Of a DNA stretch of 64,000 nt, positions 25,517 through 33,883 are shown in pieces. The notes under the pieces were generated by a model, which saw nothing but the letters and a program-made list of their open reading frames with translations, ran no database searches and was not told the origin of the DNA. A program made the translations under genes and the position numbers. The stretch's first letter is position 1; the number at the start of each line of letters is the position of its first letter. Source of the DNA: UBA1924 sp963976625 (GTDB lineage Bacteria > Planctomycetota > Phycisphaerae > Phycisphaerales > UBA1924); NCBI GenBank assembly GCA_963976625.1, contig CAXBLA010000001.1, positions 124,001 through 188,000 on the forward strand, read 5' to 3'.

Positions 25517-26365
25517 TTGCGAGTGCTCCAACTCCCCGATCTTGAACTCACCAAAGGCTGCGTGCTCGTGCCCACGATGGGGGCGCTCCACGGCGGGCAC
25601 GAATCGCTGATGCGAGCCGCGGCCCAACGGGCAAAGATCGAGGGCGTGCCCAGCGCGGTATCGATCTTCGTCAATCCCAAGCAGTTTAACGAGCAGGCGG
25701 ACTTTGATCAATACCCCAACCGGATGCAGGAAGATTTGGCCATGTGCGAACGGGCCGGCGTGGACATCGTGTTTAACCCAGCCGTGGATGTGGTGTATCC
25801 GCCGGGCGAAGATGTGGTTTCTGATATCGTGATCCCGGACATCGCCAGCAAGCCGGGGCTCGAGGATCGCTACCGCCCGGGGCACTTCGACGGCGTCTGC
25901 CAGGTGGTGTCGAGGCTGTTCGATCTCTGCGAACCATCAGCGGCCGTCTTTGGCGAAAAGGATTGGCAGCAACTCAGCTGCATCCGCACCATGAGCCAGC
26001 AGCAGGGGCGATCGCTTGCGGTGATCCCGGCGGAGACCGTGCGGGAACTATCCGGGCTGGCGATGAGCTCGCGGAACTTCAATCTCAGCGATGAGGCGCG
26101 AGTACAGGCGGTGGCGATCAGCCAGGCGCTCTTCGCGGCATCCAGTGTCCCGACCCCGTTTCAGGGCGAGTCGATCATGCGGGAGATCTTGGCTAACGGC
26201 GGGATCGAGCCCGAGTACGCGGTGATAAGGGGCGCCAAGACGCTGATGCCGCTCGAAAGCATGGATCAACGCCCCAGCGAGCCCTGCCGGGCACTGATCG
26301 CGGCCAATGTCGGGGGCGTTCGGCTCATCGACAACGCCCCGTGGACTCCCGTTGCGTATGCTTAA
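25517..26365 (+). CDS. panC: Pantothenate synthetase
   Basis: It joins pantoate and beta-alanine using ATP. Motifs: VPTMGALHGGHESL (ATP-binding HxGH), SIFVNPKQFN, YRPGHFDGVCQVV, FGEKDWQQL and AMSSRN (KMSKS-like SSRN). The start is uncertain: no ATG is available, the frame is open to 25430, and TTG 25517 or GTG 25523 give family-like N-termini of about 280 residues. VREL replaces the more usual VREPDG just before SGLAMSSRN. The upstream region is shared with the divergent hypothetical gene. Confidence 0.9.
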   Translation: MRVLQLPDLELTKGCVLVPTMGALHGGHESLMRAAAQRAKIEGVPSAVSIFVNPKQFNEQADFDQYPNRMQEDLAMCERAGVDIVFNPAVDVVYPPGEDVVSDIVIPDIASKPGLEDRYRPGHFDGVCQVVSRLFDLCEPSAAVFGEKDWQQLSCIRTMSQQQGRSLAVIPAETVRELSGLAMSSRNFNLSDEARVQAVAISQALFAASSVPTPFQGESIMREILANGGIEPEYAVIRGAKTLMPLESMDQRPSEPCRALIAANVGGVRLIDNAPWTPVAYA

Positions 26366-26422
26366 AGCCGTATTTGATTTTTCGATTTGTTCGTTCAGAG
26401 CTCCCCATCGAAGGTGAATCCC

Positions 26423-27562
26423 ATGTCGACCTCCGCAGCCATCAAGCAGTCCCCGCTCCACTCGTACCACACCGATTACGACGCCCAGATGGTCGAGTAC
26501 GCCGGGTGGGAGATGCCCATCAAGTACGCCACCTCGATCAAGGACGAGCACATCCACACCCGCACCAGCGGCTCACTCTTCGATGTCTCACACATGGGGC
26601 GCTTATCACTCAAGGGCAAGGACTCGGCCAGGCTCCTCGAGCATATCTGCTCACGCAAGATCGGGTCGATGCAGACCGGGCAGTGCCGATACTCGCTGAT
26701 TTGCAACGCCTCCGGGGGCGTGCTCGACGATGTGATCGTCAACCGTATGGATGACAACGATTTCCTCGTCGTGGTCAACGCGGCCAACCGCGAAAAAATT
26801 AGCGCCCATATCGAGAAAGTCATCGCCGATCGCAGTTTCGATGTCAAGATGGAAGATCGCACCCTCAAGACCGCGATGATCGCCCTCCAAGGCCCCAAAG
26901 TCATGGACCTGATCAGCCGATTCAACTCGGACATCCCCCAGCTCAAGCGCTACCGCTTCCTCGTCAAGAACATGATGATCATGAAGATCATGGTCGCCCG
27001 CACGGGCTACACCGGCGAGGACGGCGTCGAGGTCATCCTCCCCGCGTCGGCCATCGGCATGGCGATGAAGATGATGCTCAAGGAGATGAACACCGCCGAA
27101 GACCACGAAGCGATCAAGCCCTGCGGGCTCGGTGCGCGTGACACGCTCCGTCTTGAAGCCGGCATGCCCCTGTATGGGCATGAGCTTGGCGAAGACATCT
27201 GCGCCCTATCCTGCGGTGTCGATTTCGTCATCGCGCTGGACAAATCCGTCGAAGAACATGGCGAAACCTTCATCGGCCAAGAAGCCCTGCTCAAGGTCCA
27301 AGCGAACGGCGGCCCGGACACCAAGCTCGTCGGGCTCGAGATTCACTCCAAGCGCACCGCCCGCCAGGGCATGGACATCAAGCTCGGGGATCAGGTCATC
27401 GGTACGATCAGTTCCGGGTGCTCCAGCCCAACGCTCGACAAGTCCATCGCGATGGGCTTTGTGAGTTCGGCCCACACCGAGCTGGACACTAAGTTGAGCA
27501 TTGATGCTGGACGCACCGAGCTCGAAGCGACCGTCGTAGAGATGCCATTCTACAAGCGGTGA
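26423..27562 (+). CDS. gcvT: Aminomethyltransferase (glycine cleavage T protein)
   Basis: The product has 379 residues. I chose the ATG at 26423 because GAAGGTGA lies five to twelve bases before it. N-terminal folate-domain blocks are clear: YAGWEMPIKY, GSLFDVSHMGRLSLKG and GMQTGQ-like SMQTGQCRYSL. Later come ARTGYTGEDGVEVI and LRLEAGMPLYGHEL, and the C-terminal OB domain ends with TVVEMPFYKR. It transfers the aminomethyl carbon of glycine from H protein to tetrahydrofolate, feeding methylene-THF to metF. No other gcv gene is in view. It meets phoU stop to stop with no intergenic base. Confidence 0.95.
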   Translation: MSTSAAIKQSPLHSYHTDYDAQMVEYAGWEMPIKYATSIKDEHIHTRTSGSLFDVSHMGRLSLKGKDSARLLEHICSRKIGSMQTGQCRYSLICNASGGVLDDVIVNRMDDNDFLVVVNAANREKISAHIEKVIADRSFDVKMEDRTLKTAMIALQGPKVMDLISRFNSDIPQLKRYRFLVKNMMIMKIMVARTGYTGEDGVEVILPASAIGMAMKMMLKEMNTAEDHEAIKPCGLGARDTLRLEAGMPLYGHELGEDICALSCGVDFVIALDKSVEEHGETFIGQEALLKVQANGGPDTKLVGLEIHSKRTARQGMDIKLGDQVIGTISSGCSSPTLDKSIAMGFVSSAHTELDTKLSIDAGRTELEATVVEMPFYKR

Positions 27563-28282
27563 TCAGTCTGTAGTATTGAGATTCGGCAGATTCTGCTCAA
27601 CCCAGCCGGTGGTTGTATGGCGCACGATGGTGCCCGTCGCTTGATAGATAACCTGCTCGGCGATGTTCGTGCAGTGATCGCCCATGAGCACCGCCTGGCT
27701 GATAATCGCCTGAAGCTCGAAGGCCGTGTCTACTTCCATCCGCCCGTCAGAAACCCGGACCTCCGCATCGCGGGTGATGAGCTCGTGGAATGCGAGCGTG
27801 TTGACCTCGCATTTGAGCACGCCTTTGGCTTGCTCGGCGTTGATGTCCCGGAATGCACGCACGGTTTCTCTGATCACGCCGACGATGGAGTTGGTCATCA
27901 CGCGGGTGGTCTTGGGGAAGGGTGTGGTTCGCTCGCCCAGCGAGATGACCAGCTGAGCCACCGCCGTCACCGCGTCGGCGATCCGTTCGAGCTCGTTATT
28001 CACCTTGACAGCCGTCAGCAGGCTGCGGATCTGTGATGGATCGATCGGGCATGAACCCCGGACGGCGAGTGTCAGCAGATCGACCGCGTCACGCTCGATC
28101 TCGATATCCGCCTGATCGATCTCATCGTCACGCTTCATCAGCTCCGCGGCCTTCTCCGCGTCACGCTCATAAATGGTCGCGAAGGTCTGCTCCGCGAGCT
28201 CTACGACAAGCTTCCCCTGGACCACAAGGCGGGTCCGGATGGAGTTGAGCCGATCTTCAAAGTGTTCGGGGGTGATGGGCAT
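27563..28282 (-). CDS. phoU: Phosphate signalling protein PhoU family
   Basis: This 239-residue helical protein has the two PhoU repeats: the first around DEIDQADIEIERDAVDLL (metal-binding E/D cluster) with LLTAVKVNNELERIADAV, the second with AFELQAIISQAVLMGDHCTNIAEQVIY. PhoU restrains the PstSCAB transporter and the PhoR-PhoB system; none of those genes is in the window. A GATACT hexamer (28289-28294, minus) ends six bases before the ATG, so the mRNA may be leaderless. Confidence 0.9.
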   Translation of the reverse strand: MPITPEHFEDRLNSIRTRLVVQGKLVVELAEQTFATIYERDAEKAAELMKRDDEIDQADIEIERDAVDLLTLAVRGSCPIDPSQIRSLLTAVKVNNELERIADAVTAVAQLVISLGERTTPFPKTTRVMTNSIVGVIRETVRAFRDINAEQAKGVLKCEVNTLAFHELITRDAEVRVSDGRMEVDTAFELQAIISQAVLMGDHCTNIAEQVIYQATGTIVRHTTTGWVEQNLPNLNTTD

Positions 28283-28288
28283 ACGACG

Positions 28289-28294
28289 AGTATC
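28289..28294 (-). promoter_or_regulatory. Putative -10 element (GATACT) for phoU
   Basis: On the minus strand the hexamer ends six bases before the phoU ATG at 28282, with no Shine-Dalgarno. It is weaker than the others because its first base is G. Confidence 0.35.
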
Positions 28295-28456
28295 CGGGGC
28301 GTTCTATGTGGACTTGTTCGACCTGATTCACGAATCATCTCACGATAGCCGATATTGACTCGACTCGCACAGATTATCAGATATCCTTGTGCAATTCGAC
28401 CGATTCCGCATCCGCTCATCACTGCGGATGCTCATCACCCAACCGGAGCACCGACC

Positions 28457-29752
28457 ATGGCCTTTGATATCGAACTTATCCACGCTCGTCAGATCATCGA
28501 TTCACGCGGCAACCCAACCGTCGAGGTCGATGTTGTGCTCGAGTCGGGCGTCGTCGGGCGCGCGGCGGTGCCATCTGGCGCGTCGACCGGCGAGTCCGAA
28601 GCGGTTGAACTCCGTGACGGTACCGATGTCTGGATGGGCAAGGGCGTCGCTCAGGCCGTGGCCAATGTTAACGACCAGATCGCCAACGAGATCGAGGGCA
28701 TGGACGCACGGGACCAAGAGGGCATCGATCAGGCCATGCTCGAGCTCGACGGCACCGAGAACAAATCAAATCTCGGGGCCAACGCGATCCTCGGCGTGTC
28801 GATCGCCGTCGCCAAGGCGGCCGCCGAGGCTTCGGGGCTCCCGCTCTATCGCTACCTCGGCGGTTCCGCTGCTAAGACCCTGCCCGTCCCGATGCTCAAC
28901 ATCCTCAACGGCGGCAAGCACGCCGACAACACCGTGGACTTCCAAGAGTTCATGATCCAGCCATGGGGCTTCGATGATTTCGGCCAGGCTCTGCGGGCCG
29001 GCGTCGAGATCTATCACACCCTCAAGGGTGTACTGAGCAAGAAGGGCATGTCCACCGCCGTCGGCGACGAGGGCGGGTTTGCTCCGAACCTCAAGGACAA
29101 TGAGGATGCGCTCAAGATCATCGAGGAAGCCGTGGACAAGGCCGGGTACAAGTGGGGCGAAGAGATCTTCGTTGCACTCGATCCGGCGACCAGCGAACTC
29201 TGGAACGAGGCGCAGAAGGATGGCAAGGAGGGCTACAAGTTCTTCAGCTCTTCGCAGGAGATCATTTCCAGCGATGATCTGATCAGCCTCTGGGCCGACT
29301 GGTGCGATCGCTACCCGATCCGCTCGCTCGAAGACGGGCTAGCCGAGAACGACTGGGCGGGCTGGGCCAAGCTCAACAAACGCTTGGGAGACAAGGTCCA
29401 GCTTGTCGGCGATGACCTGTTCGTCACCAACAAGAAGTACATCGAACGCGGTGTCGCCGAGGGGAGCGCCAACTCCGTGCTCGTCAAGGTCAACCAGATC
29501 GGCACCTTGTCCGAGACCTTCGATGCGGTGAACTACGCGATGAGCAACCGGTTCTCGTGCGTCCTCTCGCACCGCTCGGGCGAAACGGAAGATTCGAGCA
29601 TCGCTGACATCGCTGTGGCGACCAACTGCGGGCAAATCAAGACCGGCGCCCCGTGCCGATCCGATCGCAACGCCAAGTACAACCAGCTCATCCGCATCGC
29701 CGAGGAACTCGGGGACAGCGCTGTGTATGGCTCATCGACCTGGTGGCGTTAA
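28457..29752 (+). CDS. eno: Enolase
   Basis: The 431-residue product starts at the ATG preceded by GGAG (spacing eight) and has the usual N-terminus, RQIIDSRGNPTVEV. Active-site blocks: GASTGxxEA (SGASTGESEAVE), GGKHADN, DEGGFAPNL, SLEDGLAENDW (metal-binding), GDDLFVTN, the catalytic Lys in LVKVNQIG, and SHRSGETEDSS. It interconverts 2-phosphoglycerate and phosphoenolpyruvate. The M50 protease gene follows 53 bases later. Confidence 0.97.
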   Translation: MAFDIELIHARQIIDSRGNPTVEVDVVLESGVVGRAAVPSGASTGESEAVELRDGTDVWMGKGVAQAVANVNDQIANEIEGMDARDQEGIDQAMLELDGTENKSNLGANAILGVSIAVAKAAAEASGLPLYRYLGGSAAKTLPVPMLNILNGGKHADNTVDFQEFMIQPWGFDDFGQALRAGVEIYHTLKGVLSKKGMSTAVGDEGGFAPNLKDNEDALKIIEEAVDKAGYKWGEEIFVALDPATSELWNEAQKDGKEGYKFFSSSQEIISSDDLISLWADWCDRYPIRSLEDGLAENDWAGWAKLNKRLGDKVQLVGDDLFVTNKKYIERGVAEGSANSVLVKVNQIGTLSETFDAVNYAMSNRFSCVLSHRSGETEDSSIADIAVATNCGQIKTGAPCRSDRNAKYNQLIRIAEELGDSAVYGSSTWWR

Positions 29753-29790
29753 CAACACATTTCGCCTGCTGCATCTCTTGCCCCTTTGGA

Positions 29791-29804
29791 GTGTACCAAT
29801 ACAC
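29791..29804. repeat. Inverted repeat just before the M50 protease start
   Basis: Arms GTGTA and TACAC separated by CCAA end one base before the ATG at 29806. It may be an operator or chance. Confidence 0.25.
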
Positions 29805-29805
29805 G

Positions 29806-30882
29806 ATGAGCGAACAAGAGTGGTCATCCTCATACCCCCCGCAAGGCCCCAACGGCGGCGATCGCTTATACAAAGCCAAAGCCATCCTCGCGCGGATCTT
29901 CGGCGACGGCGAGAACCCACTCGCCTGGGGCTTCACTATTGCTAAGTTCAAGGGCGTGCGTGTCCGCCTGCATCTGCTGTTCGTGGTCTACCTGATCAGC
30001 GAGCTAATCTTCACACTACCGGGAAACCAAGAAGGGTTCGTTTTTGTCTGGCCAAGGCTCGCTGCGATGCTGGTGCTGGTGCTGATCCACGAGCTGGCCC
30101 ATTGCTTCGTGAGCAAACGACTCGGCGGGGCGTTCAACGACATCATGCTCTGGCCCTTGGGCGGCCTGTATTCAGACAGCGCGCCTGAGGAATGGAAACC
30201 AAAGCTCTGGGTCGCCCTCGCTGGACCGATAGTGAATCTATTGCTGGTTCCCTGTTTCGGGCTCCCATTGTATGTTCTGACAGGGACAATCGATGCCCTC
30301 TCGTTTAATCCGTTGACACTTGGGATAAACGCCAACGCGCTGGTGCTCACCACCGGGCAGTCGGCCTGGTGGCTCGAGCTGGTCCGGGCGTTCTATGCGA
30401 TCAATCTCGTGCTGCTGGTGTTCAACTTGTTTGTGCCGATGCTCCCGCTCGACGGCGGGCGCATACTCATGGCTATGTTCTGGCGGAGCATGCCCAAATC
30501 CAAAGCCATGATGCGTTCGGTCAATACCGGGCTGGGGGCGGCGACGGTGCTCGGGCTCGTCGGGATCCTCTTTGAGGACGGCAGCACGCTCCTGGTCATC
30601 GCGATCGTGGGGGGCATCATCTGCTCGATGGAAAAACGACGCTTGCAGTTCTTGTCCTACGGCTCGATGGTCCCCGGGCACCATGACGACGATGACGAAT
30701 CGTGGAAAACCGGGAATACAGACGATTCCGAGCCGCTTGTTGATGAGGACGACCAAGAAGTCGTCCCACAGGCGGAGCTGGATCGGATCCTGAGCAAGAT
30801 TTCGGAGAGCGGGATGGAGTCTTTATCGCGCAAGGAACGCCGAACCCTCAAGCGGGCGACAGAATCCAGCCGAAAATCCTAA
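29806..30882 (+). CDS. Site-2 protease-like M50 family membrane metalloprotease
   Basis: The product has 358 residues and several membrane helices (about 55-75, 82-105, 135-165, 190-215, 220-235). Zinc ligands are HELAH at residues 95-99 and the Asp in MLPLDGGR. This is the core of regulated intramembrane proteases. A long soluble C-terminus (about 275-358) is acidic and ends with a helical tail, LDRILSKISESGMESLSRKE, that reappears at the end of the rhomboid encoded next door. By family it cleaves transmembrane substrates such as anti-sigma factors; the substrate is unknown. I chose the ATG at 29806; the open frame extends back into eno. Confidence 0.85.
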   Translation: MSEQEWSSSYPPQGPNGGDRLYKAKAILARIFGDGENPLAWGFTIAKFKGVRVRLHLLFVVYLISELIFTLPGNQEGFVFVWPRLAAMLVLVLIHELAHCFVSKRLGGAFNDIMLWPLGGLYSDSAPEEWKPKLWVALAGPIVNLLLVPCFGLPLYVLTGTIDALSFNPLTLGINANALVLTTGQSAWWLELVRAFYAINLVLLVFNLFVPMLPLDGGRILMAMFWRSMPKSKAMMRSVNTGLGAATVLGLVGILFEDGSTLLVIAIVGGIICSMEKRRLQFLSYGSMVPGHHDDDDESWKTGNTDDSEPLVDEDDQEVVPQAELDRILSKISESGMESLSRKERRTLKRATESSRKS

Positions 30883-30936
30883 TATATGGGGAAGCCGGGC
30901 TTCCCAGATTGATCGAATGGGCGGAGTGATTTGTAT

Positions 30937-31890
30937 ATGGGCATCCATGACCGAGATTATGTGAACCAGAGCCGAGGGATGGGCAGCCGATCCGGGTACA
31001 ACGACGGGTATGGCTCCGGGGGCAACCTCATCGCACGCGCTCCCGGCTGGTCGGTGACCACATGGATCATCGTGATCAATATCTCGATCCACCTGCTCGC
31101 CACTACGATGATCCCTCAACTCTACACTTTGGGAAATCTGACAATACATTCGGCAATCCAGCGATTGGAAGTCTGGCGATTGATCACTTTCCAGTTTCTG
31201 CATGATCCCTACAGCATCATGCATGTGGCTTTCAACATGTTTGGGATGTGGGTCTTTGGGCCCATGGTCGAGCAGTATCTGGGGCGCAAGCTCTACCTCG
31301 CGTTTTATCTGATGTGCGGGCTCGCCGGCGGATTACTATTCATTATTTTAAACCTGCTCGGTGAATACACGCCGCTCAACATTCTCAGCGATGGTTTTAC
31401 GACTCCGCTGATCGGTGCATCCGCGGGCGTGTTTGGCGTGATCGTGGCGTGCGCGTTTGTGTCGCCCAACTCGACCATCCAGCTGCTCTTCCCGCCGATC
31501 CCCATGAAGATGCGGACCTTCGCGTATGGCTATGTCGCCATCGCGCTCGTCAGCCTGCTCATGGGCACGAACAACGCCGGCGGCGAGGCGGCCCATGTGG
31601 GCGGTGCGATCGCAGGATTCTTCTTTATCCGCAACTCCAAGCTGTTGGTCGATTTCTTCGATGTCTTCGGCGACAGCCGAGAGCCCAAGAACAAGAAGGG
31701 CAAGTCCAAAGCAAGGAAGGACAATGGGCGACCAAAGTCGTCCTACCGCAACTACAACAACACCGGCTCGTCGGGCCCCTCGCCCGAGCAGATCGACAAG
31801 ATCCTCCAGAAGGTCTCGCAGAAGGGGCTCGCATCGCTGAGTGACAAAGAGAAGAAGATGCTCGCCGAGGCCAGCAAGAACGACGAGTAG
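30937..31890 (+). CDS. Rhomboid family intramembrane serine protease
   Basis: This 317-residue protein has about six membrane helices. The rhomboid core has HVAFNMFGMW (His96 and Asn100, oxyanion), GASAGVFG (nucleophile Ser162) and AAHVGGAIAG (catalytic His220). The N-terminal 35 residues are Gly/Tyr/Arg-rich and cytoplasmic-like. The C-terminal tail is a basic linker (KKGKSKARK) followed by IDKILQKVSQKGLASLSDKE, matching the tail of the upstream M50 protease. GGAG lies about 13 bases before the ATG. The genes are 54 bases apart and likely cotranscribed. Confidence 0.9.
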   Translation: MGIHDRDYVNQSRGMGSRSGYNDGYGSGGNLIARAPGWSVTTWIIVINISIHLLATTMIPQLYTLGNLTIHSAIQRLEVWRLITFQFLHDPYSIMHVAFNMFGMWVFGPMVEQYLGRKLYLAFYLMCGLAGGLLFIILNLLGEYTPLNILSDGFTTPLIGASAGVFGVIVACAFVSPNSTIQLLFPPIPMKMRTFAYGYVAIALVSLLMGTNNAGGEAAHVGGAIAGFFFIRNSKLLVDFFDVFGDSREPKNKKGKSKARKDNGRPKSSYRNYNNTGSSGPSPEQIDKILQKVSQKGLASLSDKEKKMLAEASKNDE

Positions 31891-31935
31891 TTGTAGTAGT
31901 GCACGGGGTAAACAGTCTTTTGCAGGTGTACGACC

Positions 31936-31941
31936 TATCTT
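31936..31941 (+). promoter_or_regulatory. Putative -10 element (TATCTT) for leaderless tgt mRNA
   Basis: The hexamer ends six bases before the ATG at 31948, with a pyrimidine-rich spacer and no ribosome site. Confidence 0.4.
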
Positions 31942-31947
31942 TTCCCG

Positions 31948-33201
31948 ATGACCCAGCCACTCTCATTCGATATCGAAGCTAAATCGGGCAACGCCCGCAC
32001 CGGGCGCGTCCACACCCTGCACGGCTCGTTCGCCACGCCCGCGTTTATGCCCGTGGGCACCCGCGCCACCGTCAAGGGGATCATGCCCCATCAGGTCCGC
32101 CAGGGCGGGGCTGAGATCCTACTCAATAACACCTACCACCTGATGCTCCGCCCGGGCTCCGAGCTCATCCGCGACATGGGCGGCGTCCACAAGTTCATGA
32201 ACTGGGACGGCCCGATCCTCACCGATTCGGGCGGGTACCAGGCGTACTCCATGGCCGACATCAACGCCATCGACGAGGACGGTGTCGTCTTCAAATCCAT
32301 CCTCGATGGCTCCAAGATCCGGCTCAACCCCGAGATCGCCATGCGCGTTCAGAATGAACTCGGTCCGGACATCATGATGGCCTTCGACGATTGCCCCCCC
32401 TCAGTCGATCCCAACGCCCACACCGTGAACCAGTCACGCCTGAACAAAGCCACCGCACGCGATACCAAGAAGAAATCCGAGTACGACCACGCCCAGCGCC
32501 TGACCATCGCCAACGAGCGTACCGTCCGCTGGCTCGATCGCTGCAAGCAAGCCCACGCCCGCCCGAGCGAGCAATCCCTCTTCGGGATCATCCAGGGCGG
32601 TGCAGATCTAGAAATGCGGGACTGGTCGATCGAGCATATCTGCAATATTGATCTGCCCGGCTACGCCATCGGCGGGGTGGCCGTGGGAGAATCGACCGAG
32701 GATATCGCCAATATTGTCCGCCACACCGCCCCCAAGATGCCCGAGCACAAGCCCCGGTACCTGATGGGTGTGGGTTATGAGCACGATATCACCATGGCCG
32801 TGCTCGCCGGGGTAGACATGTTCGATTGCGTTCTGCCCACCCGCAACGGGCGCACAGCCAGTGCTTTTACCAGCGAACCCGGTCGCAACGGGCAGATCCG
32901 CCTGCGAAACGCCCAGTTCGCCCTCGACGATGGCCCGATCGAGCAGGGCTGCGACTGCCAAGCCTGCAATCCGGCACTCAACGGCTGGGTCACTCCAGCC
33001 GGGCGGCCGTTCAGCCGGGCGTACCTCCGCCACCTGTTCCTCGCCGGCGAGATGCTCGCCCCGATCTTGGTCACCTTGCACAATCTCCGGTTCTTCCAGC
33101 GCCTCACCTGCGACCTCCGCGAAGCGATCCGCAGTGATGATTGGGATGCGTTTGTGTCCAAACGCCCGCACCTGGCGCAGATCGTGGCTGATCGGATCTA
33201 A
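31948..33201 (+). CDS. tgt: tRNA-guanine transglycosylase
   Basis: The 417-residue enzyme swaps guanine-34 for preQ1 in tRNAs with GUN anticodons. Motifs: ILTDSGGYQAYS (DSGG with Tyr where Phe is usual), MAFDDCPP, GYAIGGVAVGE, the nucleophile in MFDCVLPTRNGR, and the zinc site CDCQAC with the distal His in TLHN. It is slightly longer than the 370-390 residue bacterial average because of an insertion at about residues 155-190. yajC and secDF follow, a classical tgt-yajC-secD-secF order. Confidence 0.96.
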   Translation: MTQPLSFDIEAKSGNARTGRVHTLHGSFATPAFMPVGTRATVKGIMPHQVRQGGAEILLNNTYHLMLRPGSELIRDMGGVHKFMNWDGPILTDSGGYQAYSMADINAIDEDGVVFKSILDGSKIRLNPEIAMRVQNELGPDIMMAFDDCPPSVDPNAHTVNQSRLNKATARDTKKKSEYDHAQRLTIANERTVRWLDRCKQAHARPSEQSLFGIIQGGADLEMRDWSIEHICNIDLPGYAIGGVAVGESTEDIANIVRHTAPKMPEHKPRYLMGVGYEHDITMAVLAGVDMFDCVLPTRNGRTASAFTSEPGRNGQIRLRNAQFALDDGPIEQGCDCQACNPALNGWVTPAGRPFSRAYLRHLFLAGEMLAPILVTLHNLRFFQRLTCDLREAIRSDDWDAFVSKRPHLAQIVADRI

Positions 33202-33334
33202 GTTGATGCCATGTTCGGGATGAAACAGGTGCCGAAAATACCATTTATGGGCTCGAACAGTCCTACCATCCTCACCCTGATCGAGCATTGTCGGTGAGGG
33301 CTATGCAAAGCATGCATCGCATGAAAGGTACGCC

Positions 33335-33832
33335 ATGATACAACCAGTACAACCACTCGGCTTCGAGCTGATTTTGATCCAACCGAGCATGAACCCGGGA
33401 TCAGTGCCCGTGCTTGCTCAAGCCGCGGGTAGTGGAGTCGCTGCGCCAGCCGGTGGAGCAACCACCGCCGCCCCGGGCACACCCGCCAATGGAGCCCCCG
33501 CGACCGGGGCTGGGAGCCCCAATATCTTGTTCTTCGGCATCATTATGATGATCGGGATGTTCCTGATCATGTCAATGTCCGGACGCAAAGAGAAGAAAAA
33601 GCGTGCCAACATGCTCTCGACCCTTGGCAAGCGCGACAAGATCCGCACCGCCGGGGGCATCATCGGCACCGTGATCGAACTCAAGGACAACGAGGTCCTC
33701 ATCGAGACCGACAAGTCCTCGCACCCCCGCCTGTGGCTCGCCAAGGGCTCGATCTCGACCGTGCTCGATTCAGTGAGTCAACCAACCGATCTGTCGAAGG
33801 CCGGTTCCGATACCGAAGCGCTCTCTGCTTAA
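33335..33832 (+). CDS. yajC: Preprotein translocase subunit YajC
   Basis: This 165-residue protein has one strong membrane helix (NILFFGIIMMIGMFLIMSM, about residues 65-85) followed by the YajC soluble region: GRKEKKKRANMLSTLGKRDKI, TAGGIIGTVIEL and VLIETD. An Ala/Gly/Pro-rich N-terminal extension of about 60 residues precedes the helix. YajC associates with SecDF at the translocon. GAAAGG lies six bases before the ATG. Confidence 0.93.
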   Translation: MIQPVQPLGFELILIQPSMNPGSVPVLAQAAGSGVAAPAGGATTAAPGTPANGAPATGAGSPNILFFGIIMMIGMFLIMSMSGRKEKKKRANMLSTLGKRDKIRTAGGIIGTVIELKDNEVLIETDKSSHPRLWLAKGSISTVLDSVSQPTDLSKAGSDTEALSA

Positions 33833-33853
33833 CCCATTTTTCGATTTACGCTT

Positions 33854-33859
33854 TATACT
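33854..33859 (+). promoter_or_regulatory. Possible -10 element (TATACT) for secDF
   Basis: TATACT lies 24 bases before the secDF ATG; GAGAGG between them would serve as ribosome site. Transcription from tgt/yajC is also likely. Confidence 0.35.
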
Positions 33860-33883
33860 CCATAGCCGGAGAGGTTCATACGC

